Of a stretch of 51,829 bases of DNA, positions 24,070 to 33,241 are shown piece after piece. The translations under genes and the position numbers were made by a program. Under the pieces are notes generated by a model. It was not told the DNA's origin. It searched no databases and was given only the letters and a program-made list of their open reading frames with translations. Each line of letters starts with the position of its first letter. Within the stretch, counting starts at the first letter, position 1. This stretch comes from Tenacibaculum pelagium (GTDB taxonomy: Bacteria; Bacteroidota; Bacteroidia; Flavobacteriales; Flavobacteriaceae), in the NCBI RefSeq assembly GCF_014062345.1, contig NZ_JACGLS010000008.1, positions 7,501 to 59,329 on the forward strand, given 5' to 3'.

Positions 24070-24089
24070 AAATCTATTTGCCGATACAA
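24070..24089 (-). repeat. Left island boundary: attachment-site copy of the mnmE 3' end
   Basis: 20 bases identical to 48524-48543. Read on the minus strand it spells TGT ATC GGC AAA TAG, the mnmE C-terminus, but the sequence beyond it has no mnmE similarity. It lies 46 bp after the reductase stop codon, in a gap (24024-24227) that otherwise holds nothing recognisable. Confidence 0.85.
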
Positions 24090-24227
24090 TATGTAACTTT
24101 CCTTTATTTAATAGTACTTATAGGCGATAGAGGTGGAGTGCAGGTGTAGTAGTTTGTTTGCTTTTGTTCTACTTTTATGAAAAAAAGATTTTTTACTCTT
24201 TTAATAATATATCGATAAATTTAAGCG

Positions 24228-25163
24228 TTAACTGTGTTTATTTCTATACTCTCCAGGAGAAATACCTTTTATTTTTTTAAAAGCTTTGCTAAAAGAATTC
24301 TCAGATTCATATCCTACTTCTGAAGCTACTATTATTAGTTTATGTTTTGAATCTGTTAATAGTTTAGATGATAAATCCATTCTCCATTTAGTTAAATATG
24401 TTAAAGGAGGAATACCTACAAGGTCATTAAATTTTTGTGCAAAAGATGCTCTTGACATATGTACTTCTTTTGCTAATAAACCTACTGTCCATTTATTAGA
24501 AGGTTTTTTATGAATTAAACCAATGGCTAAACCAATTCTTTCATCTTTTAAAGCTCCTAACCAACCAGTTGTCCCTTTTGGTTGTTTTTGTAACCATGCT
24601 CTTACTATATAAATAAACATTGCGTCAATTAATTTAGAAATTACGATTTCTGACCCAATCTCATTGTTTTTTGATTCTAATGAAATTAATTGAATGAGAG
24701 CTTGTAATTGCATATTATTCTGTACATCATTAGAAGGTATATGAATAACTTCTGGAAGTATAGAAAGTATAGGGTTATATGAGTAATTTCTAAAAGAGTA
24801 TACACCGCATAATAATGAAGTTTTATTAATTAATGAGCTATTTAAATGTAACTCCTTATAACGTTTGATAACTTTTTTAAATGGTTCCGTTTTAGAGTCC
24901 ATATTATCAGCTAATATATGACCATTACATCTTGGAATAAGTACAATATCTCCTTGCATTAATTGAATAGGTTTTTTAATTGTTTTTGTTTTTAAAACAC
25001 AACTACCCCTTTGTATTAAATGAAACATGGCTTTAGAGTCTGGTTCAAAATTCATTCCCCAAGTACCAGATAATGTTGGATTACAAATCACGGAATTTCC
25101 CATTTTATAAATGGACAACACATTAGATAAAACATCAATAATTTTTTGCGATGGTTTTTTCAT
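24228..25163 (-). CDS. AraC-family transcriptional regulator with cupin domain
   Basis: 311 aa. The N-terminal cupin/AraC-binding-like domain (FHLIQRGSC, GDIVLIPRCNGH) and the C-terminal double HTH of AraC (WTVGLLAKEVHMSRASFAQKF, IIVASEVGYESENSFSKAFKK) are both complete. It is divergent from the DUF1330-like gene at 25277, 113 bp away, and is probably its regulator. First gene inside the island's left end. Confidence 0.9.
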   Translation of the reverse strand: MKKPSQKIIDVLSNVLSIYKMGNSVICNPTLSGTWGMNFEPDSKAMFHLIQRGSCVLKTKTIKKPIQLMQGDIVLIPRCNGHILADNMDSKTEPFKKVIKRYKELHLNSSLINKTSLLCGVYSFRNYSYNPILSILPEVIHIPSNDVQNNMQLQALIQLISLESKNNEIGSEIVISKLIDAMFIYIVRAWLQKQPKGTTGWLGALKDERIGLAIGLIHKKPSNKWTVGLLAKEVHMSRASFAQKFNDLVGIPPLTYLTKWRMDLSSKLLTDSKHKLIIVASEVGYESENSFSKAFKKIKGISPGEYRNKHS

Positions 25164-25276
25164 TTTTTAAAATTTAGACTAATGGATATGTTTAATAGAT
25201 TTATGTCAATAAATAGTATGTAAATATACTATAATTTTGGATTTATAAAACATATTTAATATAAAACCATTATCTC

Positions 25277-26104
25277 ATGAAAAAAATGAATTCAAAATTT
25301 TTATTACTAATAGTACTCTTTTTTGTTAGTAGTACTTATGCTTGTGAATCAGTTAATACTTCTAAAGAAAAAAGAATTGTCTCAGAATTAAATAACTCTA
25401 CTACTATTGACGTAAGCGATAATCATAATGTAAAAGAAGCTAACATTACTTTTAAAGCAAATACAATAATTGAAGTTGCTTTTGTTTCTCTTGAAGGAGG
25501 AAAAGAGAAACAAATAGGGATGGAATATTTTCCTAAAATACTACCTATTGCTGCAAAATACGGTGGAAAAATGTTAGGGAGTTTACAAGTTACAGCGGTA
25601 ACTGATGGTAAGATACACCCTCAAATGATTGCCTTTTTTGAATGGCCAAATTTAAAAGAGCGAGAAAAGTTGTTAAAAGATAAAGACGCTAAAAAATTAT
25701 TTCCGATAAGAGATGATGCAATGACATTTTTTAAACAAGCTTATTATACAGTTGATAAAGATGTAACCGTTACTTTTAAAGAGGGAAAAACATATGAATT
25801 TTTCAACGCTTGGTTAACTCCAGAATCTAAAACTGCTTTGCCAAAATATTTTAAAAACACAGATGAAGTAAAAAAGAAATATGGTCCACCTGCGTTTCTT
25901 GCTAACTTAAAACCTTTAAAAAATGGACCTAAGGAAAGCTATGTATTACATCCTCATATGACGGGCATAGTTGAATGGAATAACACAAATGCATACTACG
26001 GATTAATAGCTGATCCAGAATTTAAGAAACACGAATATTTACTAAATAATTCTTTAACAAGAATAGATATGATTCATGGTGTTTTTAACTTTCCTCCTCA
26101 ATAG
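25277..26104 (+). CDS. Exported protein with two DUF1330/dimeric alpha-beta-barrel-like repeats
   Basis: 275 aa. The signal ends with a lipobox-like TYAC (Cys23; starts at 25277 or at 25286). The two halves look alike: V-A-F-V-S-L ... A-A-K-Y-G-G-K-M-L-G ... H-P-Q-M-I-A-F-F-E-W (about 72-115) and a second unit with F-F-N-A-W ... VLHPHMTGIVEWNNTNAYYGLIADPEF (about 215-255). This is the DUF1330/ABM-barrel pattern. Function unknown; it is co-oriented with and 23 bp before a TlpA-like gene. Confidence 0.5.
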   Translation: MKKMNSKFLLLIVLFFVSSTYACESVNTSKEKRIVSELNNSTTIDVSDNHNVKEANITFKANTIIEVAFVSLEGGKEKQIGMEYFPKILPIAAKYGGKMLGSLQVTAVTDGKIHPQMIAFFEWPNLKEREKLLKDKDAKKLFPIRDDAMTFFKQAYYTVDKDVTVTFKEGKTYEFFNAWLTPESKTALPKYFKNTDEVKKKYGPPAFLANLKPLKNGPKESYVLHPHMTGIVEWNNTNAYYGLIADPEFKKHEYLLNNSLTRIDMIHGVFNFPPQ

Positions 26105-26127
26105 TATTCAAAATAATATAATTAAAA

Positions 26128-26649
26128 ATGAAAAAATATGTAGCTCATATAATATTAGGGTTGTTATTTTCAATTATAATATTATCATTTAAACCATTTA
26201 ATATGAAACTATTAAAAATTAATATACCTGCCGTAGAAATTAAAACTCTAGAAGGTAAACCGTTTAATGCTGCCAATATTGGCTCTACAAGTAAACCAAC
26301 TTTATTAGTTTTTTGGGCAACTTGTTGCGCACCATGTAAAAAAGAGTTATCATCCATATCTAAAGTCTATAAAGAATGGAAAAATAAAACAGGAATTGAA
26401 GTTGTAGCTGTTTCTGTAGATTTACCCCAATATATTAATGAAGTAAAGCCATTTATTGAAGCTAATAACTGGAATTTTAAAGTCTATCTAGATGTTGAAC
26501 GTAATTTAATGAAAGCTATGAATGCATATAGTACACCGCACTCTTTTTTAATTGACAAGAAAGGTGAAGTAATTTGGGATAAACAAGGCTTTGTCAATGG
26601 AGATGAAACACTTATTTATCAGAAGATCTTAGAAGTAATAAAATACTAA
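26128..26649 (+). CDS. TlpA-family thiol-disulfide oxidoreductase
   Basis: 173 aa, with an N-terminal signal/anchor helix and a thioredoxin fold containing the redox motif in WATCCAPCKKE (C-x2-C, with an extra cysteine before it) and the cis-proline segment STPHSFLID. Such proteins reduce disulfides in the periplasm using electrons from a CcdA-type protein. It probably forms a unit with the gene 23 bp upstream. Confidence 0.85.
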   Translation: MKKYVAHIILGLLFSIIILSFKPFNMKLLKINIPAVEIKTLEGKPFNAANIGSTSKPTLLVFWATCCAPCKKELSSISKVYKEWKNKTGIEVVAVSVDLPQYINEVKPFIEANNWNFKVYLDVERNLMKAMNAYSTPHSFLIDKKGEVIWDKQGFVNGDETLIYQKILEVIKY

Positions 26650-26750
26650 AAATATTAATAAAATTAGTTAATGCTATTAATTAACTAAAAAGTAAATGAA
26701 AAGAAACTATCACAAGCACTTTGAAGAACTGAAAGAGTTTGAAAGAAATT

Positions 26751-26776
26751 TATAGGGTAAAAATTGCCCCTTATTT
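26751..26776 (+). promoter_or_regulatory. Island promoter module A
   Basis: TATAGGGTAAAAA, three bases, then CCCCTTATTT. The -7 box TAGATTTA (26797-26804) begins exactly 30 bp after the first C. It precedes the lipoprotein gene at 26842. In this copy the inner part is a dyad (AGGG ... CCCT). Confidence 0.75.
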
Positions 26777-26841
26777 TATATTAGAAATAATAAAAATAGA
26801 TTTACGCCTTTAAATTAAAATTTAATTAAAATTTAATTAAA

Positions 26842-27702
26842 ATGAAAAGATTAGTTTATTCTTACACTTTATTAATATTTGTACTTATTTCATGTAGCAG
26901 TAATAATACAGTTGTTGAAACCCCTGATCAAGAATTAAAACATTATGTAGAGAAAATTATAACAACGACAAATAATGGAGCATCTGAATTGCTTTTTGTC
27001 TATGACGATAATAATAACTTAATAAGAAATCAATCATCACAAAATGGAGTAGATAAATACTATAGAGAGTTTACATATGAAGGAGATAATATCGTTAAAA
27101 TAGAAAGTATTACCCTACCAAATACACCATACTATACTATAAAATTTATTTATGATTCTTCAAATAGAGTTGTAGAAGTAAAAAGAGACGATCATTTTAG
27201 TAATAATCTATTTTATGTTACATATCAATATGATTCAAAAGATCGGATTTCTAGAGCATGCTTATATACTAATCTAGATGATTATAATAAGAAAGAGTGC
27301 AATTTATATTATCAGTTTTCTTATATAGGAAATACTAAAAACTATTTTAGTAAAACACTTATTCAAGTTTCTATTTTTGGAGCAGAAATTTCAGAAGTTT
27401 CAGAATGGAATTTTGATAATAATAAAAGGCCATACTTTGGAGAAGCTATAAAAAAGATTCAATTACCATACGCAACTGATGGTACAGGTATGGACTATGA
27501 ATTTATGTATAATACTAATAATCCTAAATCTAAAGAAATGATTGTTGATTTTAATACTAATCTAAAAAAGACAAGGTTAAGTTTTGATTATGAGTATAAT
27601 GAAGAGGGGTTTCCGTCTCAAATGATAAGAAATAAATTCAATATAGTTTCAGGTGCTCTAAGCTCTACACTTATTCAAGGTTTTAATTATAAATTACAAT
27701 AA
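26842..27702 (+). CDS. Lipoprotein with YD/RHS-like beta repeats
   Basis: 286 aa, lipobox IFVLISC (Cys18). The body shows repeated F-x-Y-[DE]-x(3)-N/R strands (LLFVYDDNNNLIRNQ, REFTYEGDNIVKIES, IKFIYDSSNRVVEVK, VTYQYDSKDRISRA, LSFDYEYNEEGFPS), a YD-like repeat seen in many Bacteroidetes cell-surface lipoproteins. Function unknown. It has promoter module A, and three near-copies of the 11-base unit TTTAATTAAAA lie directly before the start codon. Confidence 0.65.
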   Translation: MKRLVYSYTLLIFVLISCSSNNTVVETPDQELKHYVEKIITTTNNGASELLFVYDDNNNLIRNQSSQNGVDKYYREFTYEGDNIVKIESITLPNTPYYTIKFIYDSSNRVVEVKRDDHFSNNLFYVTYQYDSKDRISRACLYTNLDDYNKKECNLYYQFSYIGNTKNYFSKTLIQVSIFGAEISEVSEWNFDNNKRPYFGEAIKKIQLPYATDGTGMDYEFMYNTNNPKSKEMIVDFNTNLKKTRLSFDYEYNEEGFPSQMIRNKFNIVSGALSSTLIQGFNYKLQ

Positions 27703-27772
27703 AAATAAGAAGTAGAAATGAAAGAAGAATAAAATTGAGGTTATGTAAAAGAATTAGTTTTGGTTGATTTTA

Positions 27773-27820
27773 AATCCGTTGTTTTAATTTAATAAATTTA
27801 CAACGGGTTTTTATTTTTTT
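27773..27820 (+). terminator. Terminator of the YD-repeat lipoprotein gene
   Basis: Arms AATCCGTTGT (27773-27782) and ACAACGGGTT (27800-27809), pairing with one G-U, followed by a long T-rich run on the plus strand. The convergent response-regulator gene ends at 27842. Confidence 0.75.
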
Positions 27821-27841
27821 AGAAGAAAACAAAAAACTTAT

Positions 27842-28489
27842 TTATATCAATCCTTGTTGAATAGCATATTTAACAAGCCCTACCATATTTTTTGTACCAA
27901 CTTTGCGCATTAGGTTTTTGCGATGAGTTTCTACTGTATTTATAGATACATATAATTTTTCTGCGATTTCTTTTGTGCTTTTTTCATGTGCAATTAAATA
28001 AAGTACTTCTTTTTCTCGATCGCTTAATTTTACTTTATTTTTTTTAGCTTCTTTATTATTAAAAATACTATCATTAATCAGTTGCTTTACTTCTTTTGTA
28101 AAATAGTTTTCACCATTAAAAATGGTGTTAATGGCTTTAAGTAATTCTACCTTACCGGTGTTTTTTAAAATATATCCATTTATACCAGCTTTAATAGCTT
28201 TAGATATTGTAGTACTATTATTATGAGAACTTACTGCTAGTATCTTAAGATTTGGGTAAGATAACCTTAATTGATTTGTTAACTCAATACCATCAATAAT
28301 AGGCATATCAATATCTGTAATTAAAATATCAGGTTTTAAGTTAGGAATAAGCTTTAATGCTTCTTTCCCATTTTCAGCGACTCCTAGAATAATTAAACCA
28401 GAAATATTATTTAGAATCACAGTGATACCATCTAAAAACATTTTATGATCATCAACAATAAATATCTTTATTTCTTTATTTACTTCCAT
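27842..28489 (-). CDS. NarL/LuxR-type response regulator
   Basis: 215 aa. The receiver domain has the acidic pair D13-D14, phospho-acceptor D59 (ITDIDMP) and K109. The C-terminal LuxR-type HTH is complete (LSDREKEVLYLIAHEKSTKEI ... NTVETHRKNLMRKV). It starts 2 bp after the histidine kinase gene, forming a two-gene operon. The genes flanking the pair carry promoter modules A and B, so it is the best candidate to bind them (inference). Confidence 0.93.
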   Translation of the reverse strand: MEVNKEIKIFIVDDHKMFLDGITVILNNISGLIILGVAENGKEALKLIPNLKPDILITDIDMPIIDGIELTNQLRLSYPNLKILAVSSHNNSTTISKAIKAGINGYILKNTGKVELLKAINTIFNGENYFTKEVKQLINDSIFNNKEAKKNKVKLSDREKEVLYLIAHEKSTKEIAEKLYVSINTVETHRKNLMRKVGTKNMVGLVKYAIQQGLI

Positions 28490-28491
28490 TT

Positions 28492-30441
28492 CTAGGTTGG
28501 GGTTGGGATATTAATATTAACAGTTACTCCTTTATTTAATCCTGAATCTAACTCTATTGTTCCGTTTAATGATTTTACTCTCGAAGAAATATTTTTTAAA
28601 CCAATACCTTTTTCTTTCTTCCTTATGTCTATTCCTATACCATTATCTTCAATGATTAAATTTAAATAATCATCATGTAAAGTGATGTTAATTAGTCCTT
28701 TAGTTGCATTTGCATGTTTTACTATATTTGTAATTAACTCTTGTAATATCCTATAAATTTCTATTTGAATACTATTATTAACTAAATTTAATTCTTCTTC
28801 AGGAAAAACCTCAATAGTTAGTTTTAAATTTTCCGATTGATATAATAAAATTAATTGATTTAAAACATTTATAAAATTATACTCAACAACTTCTTGTGGT
28901 GTTAAATTATGAGAAATAGATCTAACTTGATTGTATGTCTTATCGATATTACTAATTATTAAATCAATGTCTTTAGATTGATTTTCTTTAATATCAGTTA
29001 GTTTCATTTTTATGGCAGCTAAATTACCGCTAATGCTATCATGTAAATCTTTAGCAATTCTTTCTCGTTCTTTTTTTTGGCCTTCTATATGAGACTGCAT
29101 CGATCTTACTTTCTGATTTTGTAATAAAGTGCTTACTTTTTGGGCAGATAGTTCTTCTTGATTTTTAAGTAATGCTTTTTGAGTTTTAATCCTTTGTAAG
29201 TATAAAATATATAAAATAATAATTAAAAACAATAATATCAATACTCCAATAATTAACCATTTTTTTTGTTTGCTTTGGATAGAAATTTGTTTCTTTTGAG
29301 TTTGAACTTTTAACTCATTCAACTCATATAAATGATTAATTTTATAAATATTTATTAAACTTCTTTTATTAGGATTATAAATACTATCTTTTATTTGATT
29401 TGCTTTATTTGCATAATGTTTTTGTTTAATTAAGTCTCCTGTTTTAGTATAAAATTTAGAGAATTGAAGGTATAATTTATGGAGATTAACAATTCCTCCG
29501 TTCTTTTCAAGAAAAGGTCTAGCTTGTTCTAAATATTTAAATTCATTATCAATATTTTTATTATACATTGCAACTTTAGCAAGACCTAAATAAACTCTCC
29601 CTATATCGTATTTTGATCCACTCTTTATAAAGTGATTCTCTGCTTCTAATAATAATTTTTCAGCTTCAATTACTTCCCCTTTTCTTATTAAAACTTGAGA
29701 AATGTTTATAATATTTGTATAGTAATTTCCTTTGTCTATTTTTTTCTTAAAATATGAACTTGCTTTTTTGTAATAAAAGTAAGCAGAGTCTAGGTTTTTA
29801 GAGAAAAATACATCTCCAAGTCCCATGTAATTAGCATTTTTGGTGAACTCACTTTTTTCAGGAATTAGAAGAGATTTTCTAAACATTTTTTCAGCATAAT
29901 TTATGTCTTTCATATACCAATACACATAGCCTAGTTCATTAAATAATCTACTTCTAAGTTTAGGTTTTTCTCCGTTTAAATTTATTAATCCTCTATATAA
30001 CACTTTTATTGCATTATCGTAGTTTTCTGTTCTTTTATCAATATTTATAAGTCCTATTATAGTGTTAATATATTGATTTGAGAGTTCTTCTATTGCACCT
30101 GGTTCTTGCTCAAAAAACTTAATAGATTTCTTGTAAGCTAATACAGCAGAATCATGTTTTTTAAGAGCTAAATAAGCTTTTCCCATTTCATCATTTACAG
30201 CATAAATACCATTTTTTAAATATGGTTTTTGTTGCATGTATTTAATGAATTGTTTCCCAATAATAATAACAGAGTCATGGTTTTTACTACTAATATTTTT
30301 ATACAGAGCTTTCCCTAAAGAGGTAACTTCTTTCTCATCTTCAGGTTTTAGTTTTATTTCTAAATCAGATTTTTTTTCTCTACTGCAATTCGAAAATAAA
30401 AGTATAATTATTAAAAATAAAAGATTTAATGAAGGTTTCAT
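28492..30441 (-). CDS. TPR-containing sensor histidine kinase (HisKA_3 type)
   Basis: 649 aa. A lipobox-like signal (LLFSNC, Cys19) is followed by a periplasmic region of TPR-like helices (about 40-385), one membrane helix (about 395-415), a coiled coil, a HisKA_3 phosphoacceptor (ERIAKDLHDSISGNL, His467) and a HATPase with N-box ELITNIVKHANA, EDNGIGIDI and GIGLKNISSRV. This layout is common in Bacteroidetes and pairs with LuxR-type regulators, here the gene 2 bp downstream. A 16-bp palindrome 51 bp upstream of its start may be its operator. Confidence 0.92.
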   Translation of the reverse strand: MKPSLNLLFLIIILLFSNCSREKKSDLEIKLKPEDEKEVTSLGKALYKNISSKNHDSVIIIGKQFIKYMQQKPYLKNGIYAVNDEMGKAYLALKKHDSAVLAYKKSIKFFEQEPGAIEELSNQYINTIIGLINIDKRTENYDNAIKVLYRGLINLNGEKPKLRSRLFNELGYVYWYMKDINYAEKMFRKSLLIPEKSEFTKNANYMGLGDVFFSKNLDSAYFYYKKASSYFKKKIDKGNYYTNIINISQVLIRKGEVIEAEKLLLEAENHFIKSGSKYDIGRVYLGLAKVAMYNKNIDNEFKYLEQARPFLEKNGGIVNLHKLYLQFSKFYTKTGDLIKQKHYANKANQIKDSIYNPNKRSLINIYKINHLYELNELKVQTQKKQISIQSKQKKWLIIGVLILLFLIIILYILYLQRIKTQKALLKNQEELSAQKVSTLLQNQKVRSMQSHIEGQKKERERIAKDLHDSISGNLAAIKMKLTDIKENQSKDIDLIISNIDKTYNQVRSISHNLTPQEVVEYNFINVLNQLILLYQSENLKLTIEVFPEEELNLVNNSIQIEIYRILQELITNIVKHANATKGLINITLHDDYLNLIIEDNGIGIDIRKKEKGIGLKNISSRVKSLNGTIELDSGLNKGVTVNINIPTPT

Positions 30442-30491
30442 TATTATAGATAATTTTCTTGCAAAGAAAATAAAAATGAATTGTACTCATG

Positions 30492-30507
30492 TCACGGAAA
30501 ACCGTGA
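30492..30507. promoter_or_regulatory. Palindromic operator candidate between the histidine kinase and lipoprotein operons
   Basis: Perfect inverted repeat TCACGG-AAAA-CCGTGA. A degenerate second copy (TCACTGAAATCGGTTA, 30517-30532; 12 of 16 positions agree) begins exactly 25 bp later. The pair sits upstream of the kinase gene (start 30441) and upstream of promoter module B (30586), so it could control either. Confidence 0.55.
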
Positions 30508-30585
30508 TTAATAAAATCACTGAAATCGGTTAAACTTATTAATGCTAAAGTTTAAACATTTGCCTTTCAATTTAAAAGTTAATTT

Positions 30586-30611
30586 TTTAGAGCAAAAACC
30601 ACCCCTTATTT
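30586..30611 (+). promoter_or_regulatory. Island promoter module B
   Basis: TTTAGAGCAAAAA, three bases, CCCCTTATTT, then G. A perfect TAnnTTTG box (TATGTTTG, 30632-30639) begins exactly 30 bp after the first C, and the TTTG at 30609-30612 is a good -33 element with a 19-bp spacer. Drives the three-lipoprotein operon from 30669. Confidence 0.8.
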
Positions 30612-30668
30612 GATAGTAAAAATAATGAAAGTATGTTTGCGAATAATCAGCTATAATAAAAAAATAAT

Positions 30669-31202
30669 ATGAAAACAAAAAAAACAATATTAATGATTGT
30701 TACAGTTATAGCGCTTTATAGCTGTGAAAAAAACAATGAATTAGACCCTACAGAGAATTCTATAGAAGGTGTTTGGAAGTTTCAATCTCTTTTTCTTGAA
30801 AATAAATATGATATTAACGGAGATGGGGTTGCAACAAAAGACCTTATGTTAGAAACTAATAATTGTTTGCAAAATCAAACCTATGAATTTTTATCTAATG
30901 GAACAGGCGTGTTTAACTCAGTAAGTTATTTTGATAAGATTGAGTTATTAATTAATTCTTCAACAAATAAATTGGAATACAGTTTCGAGTGTGTAACAGA
31001 TGACCCTTATTCAGAACTTATATCTTGGTCACAAACTGATAATAATATAGTTATAGAAGATGATATAAAATTAAAAGGAGTAATTTCTGGTTCTACTATA
31101 ACTATTGTTATTGATAATTTTGTTATTGAATCAGAAAGAAATGGAAATATTATTGATGTTAACGAAACTTTAACTTTAGTATTAACAAAACAAAATATAT
31201 AA
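30669..31202 (+). CDS. Lipocalin-like lipoprotein
   Basis: 177 aa, lipobox ALYSC (Cys19). The opening of the mature part (SIEGVWKFQSLFLENK) and strand rhythm fit the lipocalin-like family of Bacteroidetes. A DINGDGVATKD loop looks like a calcium-binding insertion. Function unknown; the next gene starts 2 bp after its stop. Confidence 0.6.
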   Translation: MKTKKTILMIVTVIALYSCEKNNELDPTENSIEGVWKFQSLFLENKYDINGDGVATKDLMLETNNCLQNQTYEFLSNGTGVFNSVSYFDKIELLINSSTNKLEYSFECVTDDPYSELISWSQTDNNIVIEDDIKLKGVISGSTITIVIDNFVIESERNGNIIDVNETLTLVLTKQNI

Positions 31203-31204
31203 AA

Positions 31205-32428
31205 ATGAAAAAGAAAAAACCATTACTTATTCTATTATTGACTTTTATTATGTTTTCATGTGGAAATGATGAAGATATTATAGGAGAATTAAAAAGACCA
31301 AGTATTACTAAAATAACTCCAGATTTAGTAGAAGCTGGAAGTGAAATTACTATAACAGGAAAAGATTTGGATGATGATCCAGTATTTATTTTTAATGGAG
31401 AAATTTTAGAAACTTCTAAAGTTACTAATTCAAATGTTACAATAAGAATTCCTGAGAAAGCTTCAAGTGGGGCATTAGAGATTGAATTTGAAGAATCTCA
31501 ATATAAACATCAACATTATTTAAAAGTTTTAGATACAAACTGGAGTATTATTAATGATGCTGCTTACTATTTTCAAATGGAATTTATATCAAACAGAGTT
31601 GGTTTTGCAAAGCATGGAGAACCTGACAATTATGTAATAGTTAAAACAACAGATGGAGGTAATACATGGTCTACTATAGAAATATCATTTCCTATTTCTG
31701 ATTTTGAGGCTGTTTCGAGCAATGTATTTTACATTAAAACTACTAATGGAGCTATAAAAAAAACAGTTGATATTGGTGTTACTTGGCAAGATGTAGGAGC
31801 TTTTGATGTTAGTAATTTAATAGAAGAAATGTTCTTTAAGAATGAATTGGAAGGTTTTTTATTGGCTAGAAAATCAGGCAAAACGAACATTATTAAAACA
31901 ATAGATGGAGGTAATACATGGAGAGTGAATAAAGTGTTAGATGTATCTACATCATATATTAAACTAATACAGCATAAAAACGATACAATTAAATTATTTA
32001 ATGAGAAAGCAAATAGTATTATAAGCACCACAGATGGGGGCAATACATGGAAAGAAGAAAATTTAGGTGTAGAAATTACTTATAACCCTATTTTTCATTT
32101 TGTGAGCGAAAATAATATTTGGTTAAATATGCTTCCAAGAGTTGGAAATGATGGAGGTTTATTTAATAAGAATTCAAGCAACAATTGGGGGAAAATAGAA
32201 ATACAAGAGCCTACATCTTATGAGAAAATAATAAATATTGCTTTTTCCAATGAGTTAAAAGGACACCTTTTGACAGAAGAAGGAGGTAGTTTATATACTG
32301 CTAATGGTGGAAAAACATGGGAGTTATTTTATCTAGGAGAACCAGGAGAAATTACTACAGTTACTTTTTTTAATAATACATTATATGTAGTTAAAAGGGG
32401 AAAGTTGTTAAAAAAAGAAATAAACTAA
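31205..32428 (+). CDS. Lipoprotein with IPT/TIG domain and BNR/YCF48-like propeller
   Basis: 407 aa, lipobox IMFSC. An IPT/TIG domain (PSITKITPDLVEAGSEITITG, about 35-110) is followed by a propeller-like region with four BNR-type signatures TTDGGNTW, TIDGGNTW, TTDGGNTW and TANGGKTW, the pattern shared by YCF48/sortilin-like propellers. Likely a cell-surface binding protein; no enzyme residues recognised. Middle gene of the module-B operon. Confidence 0.7.
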   Translation: MKKKKPLLILLLTFIMFSCGNDEDIIGELKRPSITKITPDLVEAGSEITITGKDLDDDPVFIFNGEILETSKVTNSNVTIRIPEKASSGALEIEFEESQYKHQHYLKVLDTNWSIINDAAYYFQMEFISNRVGFAKHGEPDNYVIVKTTDGGNTWSTIEISFPISDFEAVSSNVFYIKTTNGAIKKTVDIGVTWQDVGAFDVSNLIEEMFFKNELEGFLLARKSGKTNIIKTIDGGNTWRVNKVLDVSTSYIKLIQHKNDTIKLFNEKANSIISTTDGGNTWKEENLGVEITYNPIFHFVSENNIWLNMLPRVGNDGGLFNKNSSNNWGKIEIQEPTSYEKIINIAFSNELKGHLLTEEGGSLYTANGGKTWELFYLGEPGEITTVTFFNNTLYVVKRGKLLKKEIN

Positions 32429-32457
32429 TATGATTAACTTATAAACCTTAATTAAAA

Positions 32458-33066
32458 ATGAGAATAATAAAAAAAGGATTATTAGTGCTCACATTATCGT
32501 CAATATTAATGGCTATGCAATGTGATAAAAAAGAGATAGTAGAAACACATACAATTGAGTTACCTAACTTAGTAAAAATAGAAAAAAACACAACCAAATT
32601 TTTAGTAGGAGATTATATTATTATAAATACTTCTATACCTAATAAATTAACTACTAATGATGGAGAAAATATTTACATAACAGATTCATTCGGAGCTAAT
32701 ACTGAAGATCATTTTGTTAGTTATGAAGTTAAATTATATAAATTTTCGGATAAAGGTCAAATTTTAGAATCAAATATTGAGGATGTAAAAATCATAGATG
32801 GAGATGCTGTTTTTTTTGATAACTATCCTAAACTATTTTTAAAAAACTATTATAAAACAAATATTGATTCTTTAGTAAGTAAGATTGGAATAAAACTTTC
32901 AGAGCCTGGAACATATTTTTTAAAAGGTATTTATTCTAATAATAAAAATAAAAAACAGAACGTTTTTATAACATCATTAACTGAACCAGATCTTGAACAA
33001 GTAACAATCTTTACTTCTATTGTTAATACAGGTAGTGAAGGTTTTTATAAGTTTACAGTAGAGTAA
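32458..33066 (+). CDS. Lipoprotein of unknown function
   Basis: 202 aa, signal with MAMQC lipobox (Cys22). The mature part looks all-beta (YIIINTSIPNKLT, GTYFLKGIYSNNKN). No known family. Third gene of the module-B operon, 29 bp after the propeller lipoprotein. Confidence 0.5.
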   Translation: MRIIKKGLLVLTLSSILMAMQCDKKEIVETHTIELPNLVKIEKNTTKFLVGDYIIINTSIPNKLTTNDGENIYITDSFGANTEDHFVSYEVKLYKFSDKGQILESNIEDVKIIDGDAVFFDNYPKLFLKNYYKTNIDSLVSKIGIKLSEPGTYFLKGIYSNNKNKKQNVFITSLTEPDLEQVTIFTSIVNTGSEGFYKFTVE

Positions 33067-33151
33067 TTTTTGTTATGAGCATATAAATTATTTAGATTTT
33101 TTATTACTAATTGATAAAATAATATAACAATAGTATAATAATCAAAGTTTT

Positions 33152-33177
33152 TATAGAGTAAAAATTGCCCCTTATTT
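33152..33177 (+). promoter_or_regulatory. Island promoter module C
   Basis: TATAGAGTAAAAA, three bases, CCCCTTATTT. The -7 box TACGTTTA (33198-33205) begins exactly 30 bp after the first C. Precedes the membrane-protein and retropepsin-like genes. Confidence 0.8.
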
Positions 33178-33241
33178 TATTTTTAGGTTAAATGTACTAC
33201 GTTTATTACTCCAATATTTAATAAAAATTACTGACGTATAA

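Noticed and set aside
25003..25020. Sixth CCCCTT promoter module
   Set aside because: Lies within the AraC coding sequence and lacks the A-tract and a -7 box 30 bp on.
26696..26755. 19-residue open frame ending in promoter module A
   Set aside because: No signal or conserved motif and no promoter; the stop merely falls within the module.
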